Notes: generated from the letters alone by a model not told the origin. DNA of 43,032 bases from Oscillospiraceae bacterium (GCA_029257695.1 JARIAU010000009.1:1-43032); one strand, 5' to 3'; counted from the stretch's first letter, positions 25,228-34,578 are shown. Translations and numbers: made by a program.

Positions 25228-26220
25228 TTAAGATTCTGTATTCTCATCCGACTTATGAAGCTGCTTTCGATCTGACAGTGGGTTGGCTTTGGACGCCATA
25301 CGAAGTTCTGCATTATCTACATGGGTATAAATCTGAGTCGTATTTAAGTGATCGTGCCCCAATACCTCTTGCAAAGTTCGAACATCTACACCATTTTGCA
25401 TCATCAGCGTAGCGGCTGTATGTCGCAATTTATGCGCAGAATATTTGTCTGGATCTAATCCAGCTTCGCCCAGATGCTTTTTCACCAGCAAATGGACCGC
25501 TGAACGGGAAATTCTGGTCCGGTGCGAGGATAAAAACAAAGCCTTTGGGTCCAGTGGGTGTTGCGCTTCTCGCTCCACCAAATAGTTGGAAATCGCCTCT
25601 TTACAGCCATCATTCAGAAATAAGACCCGCTCTTTGTCGCCCTTACCAAGCACTCGAATATAATCAGCATGAATATCGCCCACATTCAAGTTGACCAATT
25701 CAGAAATTCGAAGTCCGAAATTTAAAAACAGCATCAAAATACAAAAATCTCGCACCTGATACCGCCCCTGAACCGAATCCAGCAGCTGAACGCTCTCCGA
25801 AAACGAAAGATAGCGGGGAAGTGATTTAAGGATTTTCGGCGGATCGAGATCTTCGACCGGATTAAATTGCAACTGATGCGTTTTATTCGTTAAAAACTTA
25901 AAAAAAGAGCGAATTGTTGAGACTTTGCGTGCTCTGGATGCCGAATTCAACCGACGTTCACGGCTGAGATAGGACAAGAAGTCATAAATCTCGTTCAGCG
26001 TGATGGATTCTACAAAGCTCAAATCTACATCCTGAATAGAAATCTCCTCAAACGGAAGATCATCCGGAACTAAACCACGTCGTTGCTTGAGGTAACGAAA
26101 AAGTGTACGCAGATCCAAATAGTATTCATCTACGGTTTTTGCTGAATGACCACGCACCGTTTCATGATAGGATAAAAAATCACACAACAAATCGGAAGCA
26201 TCCGAACGATAATCAAACAT
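25228..26220 (-). CDS. Tyrosine recombinase, XerC/XerD type
   Basis: 330 residues from ATG 26220; a longer form from TTG 26259 is possible, and neither has a strong ribosome binding site. The N-terminal SAM-like core-binding domain (about 8-100) is followed by the catalytic domain with the full set of residues: Arg in NFGLRISEL, Lys in LGKGDKERV, HKLRH, His in LGHDHLNTTQIY and the nucleophile Tyr in IYTHV. Xer recombinases resolve chromosome dimers at dif. With no integrase partner, att site or mobile cargo nearby and a conserved radA-linked position, a housekeeping or Xer-paralogue role is more likely than a phage integrase. It is the last gene of the ung-cwlD-radA run. Confidence 0.88.
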   Translation of the reverse strand: MFDYRSDASDLLCDFLSYHETVRGHSAKTVDEYYLDLRTLFRYLKQRRGLVPDDLPFEEISIQDVDLSFVESITLNEIYDFLSYLSRERRLNSASRARKVSTIRSFFKFLTNKTHQLQFNPVEDLDPPKILKSLPRYLSFSESVQLLDSVQGRYQVRDFCILMLFLNFGLRISELVNLNVGDIHADYIRVLGKGDKERVLFLNDGCKEAISNYLVEREAQHPLDPKALFLSSHRTRISRSAVHLLVKKHLGEAGLDPDKYSAHKLRHTAATLMMQNGVDVRTLQEVLGHDHLNTTQIYTHVDNAELRMASKANPLSDRKQLHKSDENTES

Positions 26221-26371
26221 AACCGATATTGGCAGCACAAATAAATCGACTACAACCAAGTCTGACCGGGGTAAATCCGATTTTACCTGTGGTTCCGGTC
26301 GTTTTTGCGCCCATTTCTAAACAAAATTTTTATTTTGTTCAGAAACTTATGTGCCGCCAAAACCTCCTCTC

Positions 26372-27730
26372 TTACAATATGGCAGACAGCGCTTCTCTGA
26401 TGTTCTTGACCGGAATCATTTGCAAACCCGGAATCTGAACTGTTTTTTCTACAACACTACACGGAACAATCACTTTCTGAAATCCCAGCCGATGAATTTC
26501 AGACAATCTCTGATTGATGGCATTCACGCTGCGAAGCTCTCCGGTCAGTCCAACTTCGCCGACGGCAGCCAAATCCGATGGAATTGGACAATCCCGGAAA
26601 CTGGATGCCAATGCCAACACCGTAGCGAGATCTGCTGCGGGCTCGTCCACGGTAAGTCCACCAATGACATTCACATAAGCATCGCAACCACCAATCAGTA
26701 ATCCGCCGCGCTTCTCTAAAACTGCTAACAGCAACATAGCACGGCTAAAATCCACACCATTGCTGGTTCTTCTTGGGTTTGAATAACTACTGGGTGTGAT
26801 CAAAGCCTGAATTTCCGCCAGTACCGGTCGATTTCCCTCCATAACACAAGTGACACAGTTTCCTGGCGCATTTTCCGGTCTGGATGAAAGCAACATTTCT
26901 GACGGATTCGGAATTTCGCGCAATCCCTCATCCAACATCTCAAACACACCAATTTCATTGGTAGCGCCAAAGCGATTCTTCGCTGCACGGAGGATTCGAA
27001 ATGCAATATGCTGATCGCCTTCAAAATAAAGCACACAATCGACCATATGTTCCAGCACTTTTGGCCCTGCAATCGAACCTTCTTTATTGATGTGTCCGAT
27101 GACAAATACTGTAATATCTTCCGTTTTCGCCAAATTCATTAGGGCCGTTGTACACTGCTTTACCTGCGAAATGCTGCCAGGTGCGGAATCTCCCCCACCC
27201 ACATTTAATGTCTGAATAGAGTCGACAATCAAGATCTGCGGTTTTACCTCATGGACTGATTCGATAATATCTTCCAAGCTGGTCTCACTAAGTAGATAAA
27301 GACTCTCCCCTGTCACGCCCAAGCGTTGTGCACGCAGCTTAATTTGTTTTGCAGATTCCTCACCAGATGCATACAAAACTGTGCATTTTTTGCATAATTC
27401 TTCACAAATTTGCAACATCAATGTCGATTTACCAATTCCTGGTGCACCACCAATCAGGACCAAAGATCCCTTGACCGCACCGCCACCCAGAACACGATCC
27501 AACTCATTCATTCCTGTAAGAAAACGCAGCTCATCCGCAGTTTCGATCTCCTCCAGCTTTTTGGCCCGATTTCCAATCCGAATCGCAGAAGCGCCCCTCA
27601 CTCCGCCCATTTTCGCAGTTGCAGGCTGCTCTACAATGGTGTTCCAGCTGCCACAGGCCGCACATCTCCCCTGCCATTTTGGAGTCTCATTTCCGCATTC
27701 TGTACAGTAAAACAGTGTTTTTGCTTTCAT
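26372..27730 (-). CDS. radA: DNA repair protein RadA
   Basis: 452 residues. The N-terminal zinc finger has Cys9, Cys12, Cys23 and Cys26. The RecA-like ATPase core has Walker A GGAPGIGKST and Walker B ILIVDSIQT, plus the RadA-specific KNRFG motif. The C-terminal Lon-like domain includes the DLATVLALASS and VGEVGLTGELR segments. RadA drives branch migration of recombination intermediates. The ATG at 27730 overlaps the cwlD stop by 4 bases, so the two are coupled. A 151-base gap separates it from the recombinase gene downstream. Confidence 0.95.
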   Translation of the reverse strand: MKAKTLFYCTECGNETPKWQGRCAACGSWNTIVEQPATAKMGGVRGASAIRIGNRAKKLEEIETADELRFLTGMNELDRVLGGGAVKGSLVLIGGAPGIGKSTLMLQICEELCKKCTVLYASGEESAKQIKLRAQRLGVTGESLYLLSETSLEDIIESVHEVKPQILIVDSIQTLNVGGGDSAPGSISQVKQCTTALMNLAKTEDITVFVIGHINKEGSIAGPKVLEHMVDCVLYFEGDQHIAFRILRAAKNRFGATNEIGVFEMLDEGLREIPNPSEMLLSSRPENAPGNCVTCVMEGNRPVLAEIQALITPSSYSNPRRTSNGVDFSRAMLLLAVLEKRGGLLIGGCDAYVNVIGGLTVDEPAADLATVLALASSFRDCPIPSDLAAVGEVGLTGELRSVNAINQRLSEIHRLGFQKVIVPCSVVEKTVQIPGLQMIPVKNIREALSAIL

Positions 27731-28458
27731 TTGTTCTGCACCTCAGTCCCGTAAAAGGAATATGTCATGTAGGATGACAGCATAGTTGCCGCAATCCTGC
27801 GTTGATAGCTCTCATCTTCCAGTTTCGCCGCCTCTTCCGGACTAGAGAGAAATCCGCATTCAATCAAAATTGCCGGACAGGAAATATGATTCATCAAATA
27901 AATTGATTTTGGAATCTGCTTGATTTCTCTTCGATTTTCCGGATTCAGATTTTGTTTCAGCAAGTTCTGCATTTGTCCGGCCCACCGCTCACTCTCTAAA
28001 GTTGGCGCAAAAAATACTTGCGCCCCCTGATTGTTTGCTCCTGCATAATAGTTCTGGTGAATACTGATCAGAACACCATCTGGGACTTGCTCAATCTGTT
28101 TGACGCGATTCTTCAAATCACTTCGTTTCATTTCCGACAGCGTGGTGGCCTTTGGGTCCTTCAAGGACACATCCGTATCTCGCAGCATATGCGACGGAAT
28201 CCCATAAAATCCGCACATCTGATCTGCCTTCAGCGCAATTTCCAGATTCAGTTGACTTTCTTTCGTGCCAGTAACCGAAACTGCACCCCCATCTTCCCCA
28301 CCATGTCCTGCATCAAGAATCAGCGGAGTTCCTTGCCGGCTGTCGGGATACACACACAACTGACTTTGCTCGCAATATCTCCAGCAACCTGCCCCAATCA
28401 CTATAAGGACACATACTGCTGCCAGATTGATTTTCCATCCTGCGGGAACCCGGACCAT
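27727..28458 (-). CDS. cwlD: N-acetylmuramoyl-L-alanine amidase, CwlD-like
   Basis: 243 residues. One N-terminal membrane/signal helix (about 11-26) is followed by an Amidase_3 domain with zinc ligands in LDAGHGGEDGGA (His, Glu) and SIHQN (His), and the catalytic Glu in LIECGFLS. In endospore formers CwlD trims peptide from muramic acid so muramic-delta-lactam can form in the spore cortex, which cortex-lytic enzymes need at germination. The size and single membrane anchor fit CwlD rather than a large autolysin. Start 28458 has GAGGTGATG upstream on the minus strand. It is coupled to radA. Confidence 0.87.
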   Translation of the reverse strand: MVRVPAGWKINLAAVCVLIVIGAGCWRYCEQSQLCVYPDSRQGTPLILDAGHGGEDGGAVSVTGTKESQLNLEIALKADQMCGFYGIPSHMLRDTDVSLKDPKATTLSEMKRSDLKNRVKQIEQVPDGVLISIHQNYYAGANNQGAQVFFAPTLESERWAGQMQNLLKQNLNPENRREIKQIPKSIYLMNHISCPAILIECGFLSSPEEAAKLEDESYQRRIAATMLSSYMTYSFYGTEVQNK

Positions 28459-28506
28459 ACCATCACCTCGTGGAGATCGTATGCGTCATCTGAATCCAAA
28501 AGAACC

Positions 28507-29202
28507 TTAGATCAACTGCCAATCAATCTCTGTGACTCCATTCGCTCGCAGAAACTCGTTGACTTTATGAAATGGCTTGCTGCCAAAGAACCCACGGCTC
28601 GCAGACAGCGGACTTGGGTGATTGGACTGCAAAATCAATCGGGGCATCGGTCCTTCCCCTAGATGATTTTGTATCATTTTCTTTTGGGCCGACTTGCCCC
28701 ACAAGATATAAGCAATTGGCTGCGGTTGTTCCTCTACCAGACGGATTAGTTCACTGGTAAACAATTCCCAACCCCATTTTTTATGACTGTTCGCCTCCCC
28801 TTCATAGACCGTCAGCACATCGTTGAGCATCAATACACCTTGCTCCGCCCAATGTTCCAGACAACCATGATCCGGCGCTTCAAATCCTAGATCCGCTTGC
28901 AGTTCTTTATAGATGTTCCGCAGTGATCTGGGAATTGCAGTTCCCTTCTTGACCGAAAAGCTCAACCCATGGGCTTGCCCTAATTCGTGATAGGGATCTT
29001 GTCCAATAATAACACATTTAATTTGATCCGGAGGTGTCAAACGAAGTGCTGTAAACAAGTCCTCCCTTGGTGGGAATACCCGGGGCTCCGACACACGATA
29101 TGCTTCTTCCACCCGAGCTTCCAACGCCTGAAACCAGTCTTTCTCTTGTATCTCCGCAAGGCATGGCGCCCACTGCGCAAAGTCTTTCTCTGTAAATGCC
29201 AT
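28507..29202 (-). CDS. ung: Uracil-DNA glycosylase (family 1)
   Basis: 231 residues. The water-activating motif GQDPYH (catalytic Asp69) and the DNA-intercalating loop HPSPLSASRGFFGSKPF are intact, with LLLNDVLTV-type and WGKSAQKK segments between. It removes uracil arising from cytosine deamination or dUTP incorporation. ATG 29202 has GAGGGGAAAAG upstream. It is the first gene of the minus-strand run, 48 bases before cwlD, and is divergent from the HAD phosphatase. Confidence 0.95.
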   Translation of the reverse strand: MAFTEKDFAQWAPCLAEIQEKDWFQALEARVEEAYRVSEPRVFPPREDLFTALRLTPPDQIKCVIIGQDPYHELGQAHGLSFSVKKGTAIPRSLRNIYKELQADLGFEAPDHGCLEHWAEQGVLMLNDVLTVYEGEANSHKKWGWELFTSELIRLVEEQPQPIAYILWGKSAQKKMIQNHLGEGPMPRLILQSNHPSPLSASRGFFGSKPFHKVNEFLRANGVTEIDWQLI

Positions 29203-29219
29203 GTTCTTTTCCCCTCTAG

Positions 29220-29249
29220 TTGACGCTCTGACTCATCTCATGCTATGAT
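29220..29249 (+). promoter_or_regulatory. SigA-type promoter of the HAD phosphatase gene
   Basis: TTGACG (29220-29225), 18-base spacer, TATGAT (29244-29249) with extended -10 TGC, 28 bases before the start. Confidence 0.65.
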
Positions 29250-29277
29250 AATCTGAAACTAATTTAGGAGCGCAATT

Positions 29278-29910
29278 ATGTTTAAAGTTTTTGATTTGGA
29301 TGGAACTCTCTTAGATTCCAACGGGATATGGCGAGAGGTCGATTTGAAATTCGCTGATCAGATGCATCTGGACCTCACGCAGGAATATTTGGACTTTGTT
29401 TCCCATGCAACATTTCCTGCATCCGCAGCATACACAAAAGAATACTATCACCTTTCGATGTCCGAAAAGGATATCATGGATACATGGTATGCCATGGTGG
29501 ATGATGCCTATTCTCACGAGCTTCCCTTAAAGGAAGGTGCATTGACCTATTTGCGGCACTGTGCCGAAAATGGTGATCGAATGCTGATGTACACCTCCAG
29601 CGTGCCTTCTCTTTGCCTCTCTGCGCTGGAGCGGCATGGCATTGCCCACTATTTTGAGCACATCTATTTTGCGCAGGAACTCGGACTGGAGAAAAAACAT
29701 CCCGCATCGTTCTGTTCAATCAGTGAGCAGTTGAATGTTGCGCCTTGCACCTGTACGCTTTATGATGATTCTCCGGTTGCCTGCCGTGCTGCACACAAAG
29801 CTGGCTGGACCGTAGTTGGCGTATATGACGAGTTGTTTTCCACCGAGCAGGACACACTTCTTCACTGCTGCAACCGTGTTGTATCCCGACTGGATGATTG
29901 TATAGAATAA
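29278..29910 (+). CDS. HAD-superfamily phosphatase
   Basis: 210 residues. Motif I is FDLDGTLLDS near the N-terminus (nucleophile and acid/base Asp), motif II is MYTSS, motif III Lys is in LEKKHP and motif IV is LYDDSPVA. The helical cap between motifs I and II is that of the phosphoglycolate phosphatase/beta-phosphoglucomutase group (subfamily I). The likely reaction is dephosphorylation of a small phospho-metabolite; the substrate cannot be read from the sequence. ATG 29278 has TTAGGAGCG upstream. It is monocistronic and ends at a terminator shared with the polysaccharide operon. Confidence 0.85.
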   Translation: MFKVFDLDGTLLDSNGIWREVDLKFADQMHLDLTQEYLDFVSHATFPASAAYTKEYYHLSMSEKDIMDTWYAMVDDAYSHELPLKEGALTYLRHCAENGDRMLMYTSSVPSLCLSALERHGIAHYFEHIYFAQELGLEKKHPASFCSISEQLNVAPCTCTLYDDSPVACRAAHKAGWTVVGVYDELFSTEQDTLLHCCNRVVSRLDDCIE

Positions 29911-29945
29911 AAAATCAGCACTGTCCAATACAGTGCTGATTTTTT
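29909..29945. terminator. Bidirectional terminator
   Basis: A 15-bp stem (29909-29923 with 29931-29945) with 6 A/T pairs at the base. It serves the HAD gene (+) and the polysaccharide operon (-), whose last stop codon overlaps it by two bases. Confidence 0.9.
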
Positions 29946-31044
29946 ATAATTTCTCCAGCACAGACTCTACCCGCTGGGCAAATCGCCCGTAAGTCAACTC
30001 ACGCTCAAAGAAGTTCCTCGCTTTTCTTCCCGCTTCCACAACATCGAATGTAGACCAATCAATGTTATCCGCCGCAGTCCAATTCAACCCAAACCTATGG
30101 CATTCGATCAACTCCCATGTATCTCCTGCAATATTATTGATCATTGGAATCCCATACGCAAAGTAATCCATGCTTTTCATCGTCAAGCCAACACACACAG
30201 AAGACTTCATCACATTCAATCCAAAGTGGCATTGGTTCAGAATATGCCGTTTCTCGGCCTCATCATAAACCGCACCATGATAAACCACTTCAGCTCCCGC
30301 CTTTGCAGCCTCCGAAAGCAGCTGGTCCCTGCTCTCGCCATCTCCAATGACATGAAGTGTCACCGATGCGGTCTGAGCAGCAGAACGAAGGATAGAGCAA
30401 ATGACTGGAATATCGATGATGTGGTTAATCGATCCCAAATAGCACAGTCCGATATGATCTGTGATCGGCTGCCTTTCAGTCACATCAGAATACGCATCTT
30501 GCTTACAGAGATAAATCGTTTGGCTGCTCTGCTCCGGCAGATTCAATTTTTTGCGGAACAAATCACATTCCGTAACAATTGCATCTGCCTCTCCGATATT
30601 ACTATCTCGAAGCCTTCTCCACATCCAAAATGGGGGCAGCCATTTGATCTTTTCAATAGGAAAGGATTCCGGCCAGAGATCATTGACATCGATAACAAGG
30701 CGTGTTTCCGGATGGCGTTTCCGATAGTTCCCACATTGGGCAATCAAGGCATTTGGTGGCGCAATCACCCAGATCAAATCCCAAGCTCCTTCTTCCAGGA
30801 AAGACGCAACCGCTTTTGCATAGGTCAAATGTGAGACCACCCGTCCGACTGACAGATTTTTTTGATACGGTTTGGCATGAATTGTGGTATATCCGTTCGG
30901 TGCCAGCATCCTTGTTTTCTTATCGATATGGCAAAAGTCTGACACCAGTGCAGTCACTTCATCTCCACGCTCCAAAAAGAAGCGCCGAAGCGAATCTTCC
31001 CGTTCCAAAAAGGTATCAAAGCAGTTGACAAGTGCAACTTTCAT
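29944..31044 (-). CDS. GT4-like glycosyltransferase
   Basis: 366 residues, no signal or membrane segment. The N-terminal half has a GT-B Rossmann pattern (KVALVNCFDTF; WDLIWVIAPPN; LVIDVNDLWPES). The C-terminal half has LCYLGSINHI, VTLHVIGDGE and a GT4-type donor-binding region around GLTMKSMDYFAYGIPMI, where the usual E-x7-E is replaced by K-S-M-D. It probably adds a sugar to a lipid-linked oligosaccharide at the cytoplasmic membrane face. ATG 31044 has GAGGTGAG upstream. It is the last gene of the operon starting at the ABC permease. Confidence 0.8.
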   Translation of the reverse strand: MKVALVNCFDTFLEREDSLRRFFLERGDEVTALVSDFCHIDKKTRMLAPNGYTTIHAKPYQKNLSVGRVVSHLTYAKAVASFLEEGAWDLIWVIAPPNALIAQCGNYRKRHPETRLVIDVNDLWPESFPIEKIKWLPPFWMWRRLRDSNIGEADAIVTECDLFRKKLNLPEQSSQTIYLCKQDAYSDVTERQPITDHIGLCYLGSINHIIDIPVICSILRSAAQTASVTLHVIGDGESRDQLLSEAAKAGAEVVYHGAVYDEAEKRHILNQCHFGLNVMKSSVCVGLTMKSMDYFAYGIPMINNIAGDTWELIECHRFGLNWTAADNIDWSTFDVVEAGRKARNFFERELTYGRFAQRVESVLEKL

Positions 31045-31068
31045 CTCTGCTCACCTCAAATTGTTGTA

Positions 31069-31707
31069 TCAACGCTTTCTTTCCCGTTCCAATTCACCAG
31101 TGCCGCCCTCCACTACACCTTTTCGTTCCAGCACATAGCTAATGGAGCCAAGAAAACACTTCAAGTCGAACAGGAACGAGAGTTTTTGGACATATTCCCC
31201 ATCAAAGCGAGCCTTAACCTCTGTTTCCAGCTCATCCCGACCGTTAATCTGTGCCCAGCCAGTCAATCCGGGGCGCACCTGATTGGCACGATACTTATCA
31301 CGGGCGCTGATTAGATCGTACTGATTCCATAGTGCCGGCCTAGGCCCCACAAAACTCATTTCACCCACCAAAATGTTCCAAAGCTGGGGCAACTCGTCCA
31401 AAGATGTCTTTCGCAGGAAACGCCCCATGTGGGTGATATATTGATTTGGGTCCGTAAGCAAATGAGTCGGCACATCATGGGGCGTATCCACACGCATCGT
31501 CCGGAACTTCAAGATAGAGAATTCCTTTTTGTCCAGCCCCATGCGTCGCTGCCGAAACAGCACCGGCCCCTTGGAGTCCAGCTTAATGGCCAGGACCAAA
31601 ACAACCAAAAGGGGCAACAAAAGCAGCGAAATAATCACTGCCAGCAAAAGATCCAATCCCCGTTTGACCACACGATTATAAAATCGAAGTTCTCGTTTCG
31701 TCTGCAT
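31069..31707 (-). CDS. Polyprenyl-phosphate sugar phosphotransferase (bacterial sugar transferase)
   Basis: 212 residues, the minimal PglC-like size. The N-terminal amphipathic/re-entrant helix (about 16-40) is preceded by VVKRGLDLLLA. Family motifs follow: KGPVLFRQRRMG, ILKFRTM, KTSLDELPQLWN (catalytic Asp-Glu), SFVGPRPA and RPGLTGWAQINGRDE. It moves a sugar-1-phosphate onto undecaprenyl phosphate, the committed step of surface glycan synthesis; the sugar is not predictable. ATG 31707 has AAGGAC close upstream and GAGGTG further out. It sits between two glycosyltransferases and downstream of the export genes. Confidence 0.92.
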   Translation of the reverse strand: MQTKRELRFYNRVVKRGLDLLLAVIISLLLLPLLVVLVLAIKLDSKGPVLFRQRRMGLDKKEFSILKFRTMRVDTPHDVPTHLLTDPNQYITHMGRFLRKTSLDELPQLWNILVGEMSFVGPRPALWNQYDLISARDKYRANQVRPGLTGWAQINGRDELETEVKARFDGEYVQKLSFLFDLKCFLGSISYVLERKGVVEGGTGELERERKR

Positions 31708-31722
31708 GTCCTTATGGACACC

Positions 31723-33462
31723 TCATTTCTTCTCAATCAAAAATCCACCCCAACGGTGGGAAAAATTCGGATTGTAATAAGGATCTCCTTTCGCAAGGAT
31801 GGATCCCCACTTCTGCCGAACATAGCGCTTTTGCTTGTCCGAAACAGATACATGCTTTGCTGTTCTGCGCTTCATTGCTGCGTATGGAGTCCAAACCTGA
31901 CGCAGACCATGTTGCCCCAAAGCCAAGCAAAGATCCAAGTCCCAGGCGCCAGCTTCCAACTCCGGATCTATGCCTCCAACCGCACAATAATCAGCTTTTT
32001 TCAATAACATACAGCTTCCGTCTACCGCACTCACGTTGCGTGCGTAGCGCAGGCAGTGCATATATCCGCCAAACTTCGTTGGAAATCCACGATACGGACA
32101 TCCAACAATGCTGTCATGTCCAAATCCAAGCACATATCCAGTGTGGTCCAGTTTGTTCTTTGCTGACTGTCGCACACCAACCGCACCCACATCTGTGCGC
32201 TGTGCATACATCATCATCTCTGAAAGCCAATCCGCTGATTCCGGACGAAGTGCTGCATCAAAAAAGAGAAGATATGCTCCGTCCGCCTGTTCTGCAGCCA
32301 TGCGGCATCCTTCCGCAAAAGATGTAGGCTCCTGCTCTACATAGTGAACACAAGGCAAATCGACACGCCGTGTTCTCCCTACCAACAGCAATTCTAAATT
32401 TGGATAATCGGTATGAGTTAATAAATCCTCTGCAGCAGAGGCCGCATCTGCCCCTCCCTGCCACTGGGGAATCACGATGCTGACCAAAGGTTCCGTGGAG
32501 TATGCATAACGAAGGCGGTACACACTTCCACAACCAGAAATGACTTCTGCTGTTGCTGGGTATCCAGCCGCGAATGCCGCTGCCTCTACCGCATGGACAC
32601 CTGCAGCAGCCGCATAGGATTTTGCGCCCAGATCCATTGCTACCGACTGCGGATGACTGCGCCACAGGTAAAGAACCTGTGGAATATGAGCGACTCGTTC
32701 CGCCCTGCTGGTCAGTCGCAGAATCAGATCATGATCCTGACTACCATCAAATTCCTTGCGAAAAAGAGGTCCTTCTCCCACCAAAGACCTTGAAAACACG
32801 CTGAAATGACAAATGTAATTGTTTGCCCGAAGCTGATCTGGTGCATAGTCCGGTTTATAATGGATTGAAACAATGCGGCGGGGTTCCGGACTCTGAAAGG
32901 TTGCTTCATCTGTATAGATAAAATCTGCCTTTGTTTCGCAAATTGTCCGAACCACCTCGTAAAGAGCGGCCGGATGCAGCAGATCATCATGATCCAACAA
33001 ACCTATATAATCCCCTGTTGCCAAATCAAGACAAGCATTGGAATTCCCTGAAATCCCCTCATTTCGTTCCAGTTTCCGATAGCGAATCCGTCGATCTGTT
33101 TCAGCGTATCGCAAGACACACTGTTCAACTTCAGTATGACACTCCTCGCTGCCATCTGCAAAACACAGTTCCCAATTGGTATAGGTCTGATCCTGAACCG
33201 AATGGATCAATGCTTCCAAAAACGGAATTGGCGTGCCATACAACGGAACTAAAAGGCTGATTTTTATTTCCCGGGAAATGTCGGTCGAATTCCGCTGCCG
33301 CCCAAGCATTTCCTCACTGTACGCATCAAATACAGCTCGCTCCATACGCTTCGGAGCATCATGTATACGCCGCACTGCATAGGCCAATGCCGCACGGAAG
33401 CCTAGTTCTCTCCCTCTGGATGCGCCCTTTTTTATTAAGTTAAATGCACCCTCCAGTCCCAT
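31723..33462 (-). CDS. Two-domain GT2 glycosyltransferase
   Basis: 579 residues. A helical N-terminal region (about 1-65) is followed by a GT-A domain starting ISLLVPLYGTP, with ERNEGISGNSN, the metal-binding GLLDHDDLLHP and an acceptor region with GSQDHDLILRL. A second GT-A-like domain starts at VSIVIPQWQGG; its DxD position reads LFFDAAL, so it may be inactive or non-metal. It also contains ACML-type DGSCMLLKK and GAWDLDLCLALGQHG. Tandem GT2 proteins of this kind build rhamnan or teichoic-like polysaccharides. ATG 33462 has GAGGCGGAG upstream. Confidence 0.85.
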   Translation of the reverse strand: MGLEGAFNLIKKGASRGRELGFRAALAYAVRRIHDAPKRMERAVFDAYSEEMLGRQRNSTDISREIKISLLVPLYGTPIPFLEALIHSVQDQTYTNWELCFADGSEECHTEVEQCVLRYAETDRRIRYRKLERNEGISGNSNACLDLATGDYIGLLDHDDLLHPAALYEVVRTICETKADFIYTDEATFQSPEPRRIVSIHYKPDYAPDQLRANNYICHFSVFSRSLVGEGPLFRKEFDGSQDHDLILRLTSRAERVAHIPQVLYLWRSHPQSVAMDLGAKSYAAAAGVHAVEAAAFAAGYPATAEVISGCGSVYRLRYAYSTEPLVSIVIPQWQGGADAASAAEDLLTHTDYPNLELLLVGRTRRVDLPCVHYVEQEPTSFAEGCRMAAEQADGAYLLFFDAALRPESADWLSEMMMYAQRTDVGAVGVRQSAKNKLDHTGYVLGFGHDSIVGCPYRGFPTKFGGYMHCLRYARNVSAVDGSCMLLKKADYCAVGGIDPELEAGAWDLDLCLALGQHGLRQVWTPYAAMKRRTAKHVSVSDKQKRYVRQKWGSILAKGDPYYNPNFSHRWGGFLIEKK

Positions 33463-33481
33463 GACTCCGCCTCAATTCTTC

Positions 33482-34561
33482 TTACTCTTCTCGGAGCTCT
33501 GTCACTCCACCACGAACCTCAATCTCCGAAACAGCAGAGTCTAGCATAATTTCAACCTGACTATCAATTCCGTTGAAATACCAAGACTTCTTCACTCGAG
33601 TACCGTTCGTTCCGAGCAGTTCATACTCCGCCTTCTGACCATTTACATAAAACTCCAAATTGCGAAGCAGACACGGTGTATCCATCACCGGGTCAAACCG
33701 AAGATGTTTGGTCGCCACCGGAAGCTTATAGACTTGCGCAAACAACTTTCCATTCATCCGAACCGACTCGCCCAGCGTGCAGCTCTCATTAAAGCCTTCG
33801 CCCGCATCATAATAGAGAATGGATTTTTCTTCTTTTGCGCCTTCACGCCCCTGATAGGCCGCACAAACATCGCTGGCATCGCCTACCATTTTAACCTGTC
33901 CATGGTCCAACCAAACTACACGGTTACACATCTGCTCAATCTGCGCAATCGAGTGTGAGACAAAAAGCACCGTGGTACCCCCGCTCATCATTTCCATCAT
34001 GCGATCCAAACTCTTCTGTTGGAATTCTGCATCTCCTACAGAAAGGATCTCGTCTACAATCATGATTTCCGGCTGAACAACCGTTGCAATGGAGAATGCA
34101 AGGCGCATCAGCATGCCGGAGGAATAGTTGCGAATCGGCATATCAATGAACTCGCCCAACTCGGAAAACGCAAGAATTTCATCGTATTTCTCATGGAGAA
34201 ATTCTTCTGAATAACCCAAAATTGCACCATTCAGAAACACATTTTCTCGTCCAGTCAGATCGTAGTCAAATCCACTGCCCAGTTCCAGCATAGGAACAAT
34301 ATTACCATTGATTTTGACTTCCCCTTTGGTGGGTGTCAAAATTCCAGAGATCACCTTCAAAATCGTAGACTTACCAGCACCATTGTGTCCAACAATGCCG
34401 ACCACCTCACCCTGCTCGATGTTGAAATTCACATCCTGCAACGCATAGAACTCTTTCTTTTTGATCTTTCCAGAGATGAGCTGAACAAAATATTCTTTCA
34501 GGCTGTTAATTTTGTCTCCGGTCATATTAAACCGCATGGACACATTTTTTACTTCGATCAT
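33482..34561 (-). CDS. Polysaccharide ABC transporter ATPase (Wzt/TagH-like)
   Basis: 359 residues from ATG 34561 (GTG 34567 has better spacing to GAGGTG and is an alternative). The ATPase domain has Walker A GHNGAGKST (58-66), Q-loop region, signature NYSSGM and Walker B EIMIVDEIL with the switch His in VSHS. This is the TagH/Wzt subfamily. The last about 110 residues form a beta-rich domain unlike the canonical Wzt carbohydrate-binding module. It ends in alternating strands (EIMLDSAVSEIEVRGGV) and may bind the glycan or regulate the pump. The next gene upstream encodes its permease. Confidence 0.9.
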   Translation of the reverse strand: MIEVKNVSMRFNMTGDKINSLKEYFVQLISGKIKKKEFYALQDVNFNIEQGEVVGIVGHNGAGKSTILKVISGILTPTKGEVKINGNIVPMLELGSGFDYDLTGRENVFLNGAILGYSEEFLHEKYDEILAFSELGEFIDMPIRNYSSGMLMRLAFSIATVVQPEIMIVDEILSVGDAEFQQKSLDRMMEMMSGGTTVLFVSHSIAQIEQMCNRVVWLDHGQVKMVGDASDVCAAYQGREGAKEEKSILYYDAGEGFNESCTLGESVRMNGKLFAQVYKLPVATKHLRFDPVMDTPCLLRNLEFYVNGQKAEYELLGTNGTRVKKSWYFNGIDSQVEIMLDSAVSEIEVRGGVTELREE

Positions 34562-34578
34562 ATTCACAGTGCAGCACC

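Noticed and set aside
25228-26220. Recombinase as mark of a mobile element
   Set aside because: No att-like direct repeats, tRNA gene, phage or conjugation genes are nearby, and the gene is in line with radA, cwlD and ung. A resident Xer-type role fits better.
26320-26339. AT-rich 8-bp hairpin after radA
   Set aside because: The stem is only A/T with one G/C pair, has no T-run in the minus direction and is likely by chance in AT-rich DNA. I do not call it a terminator.
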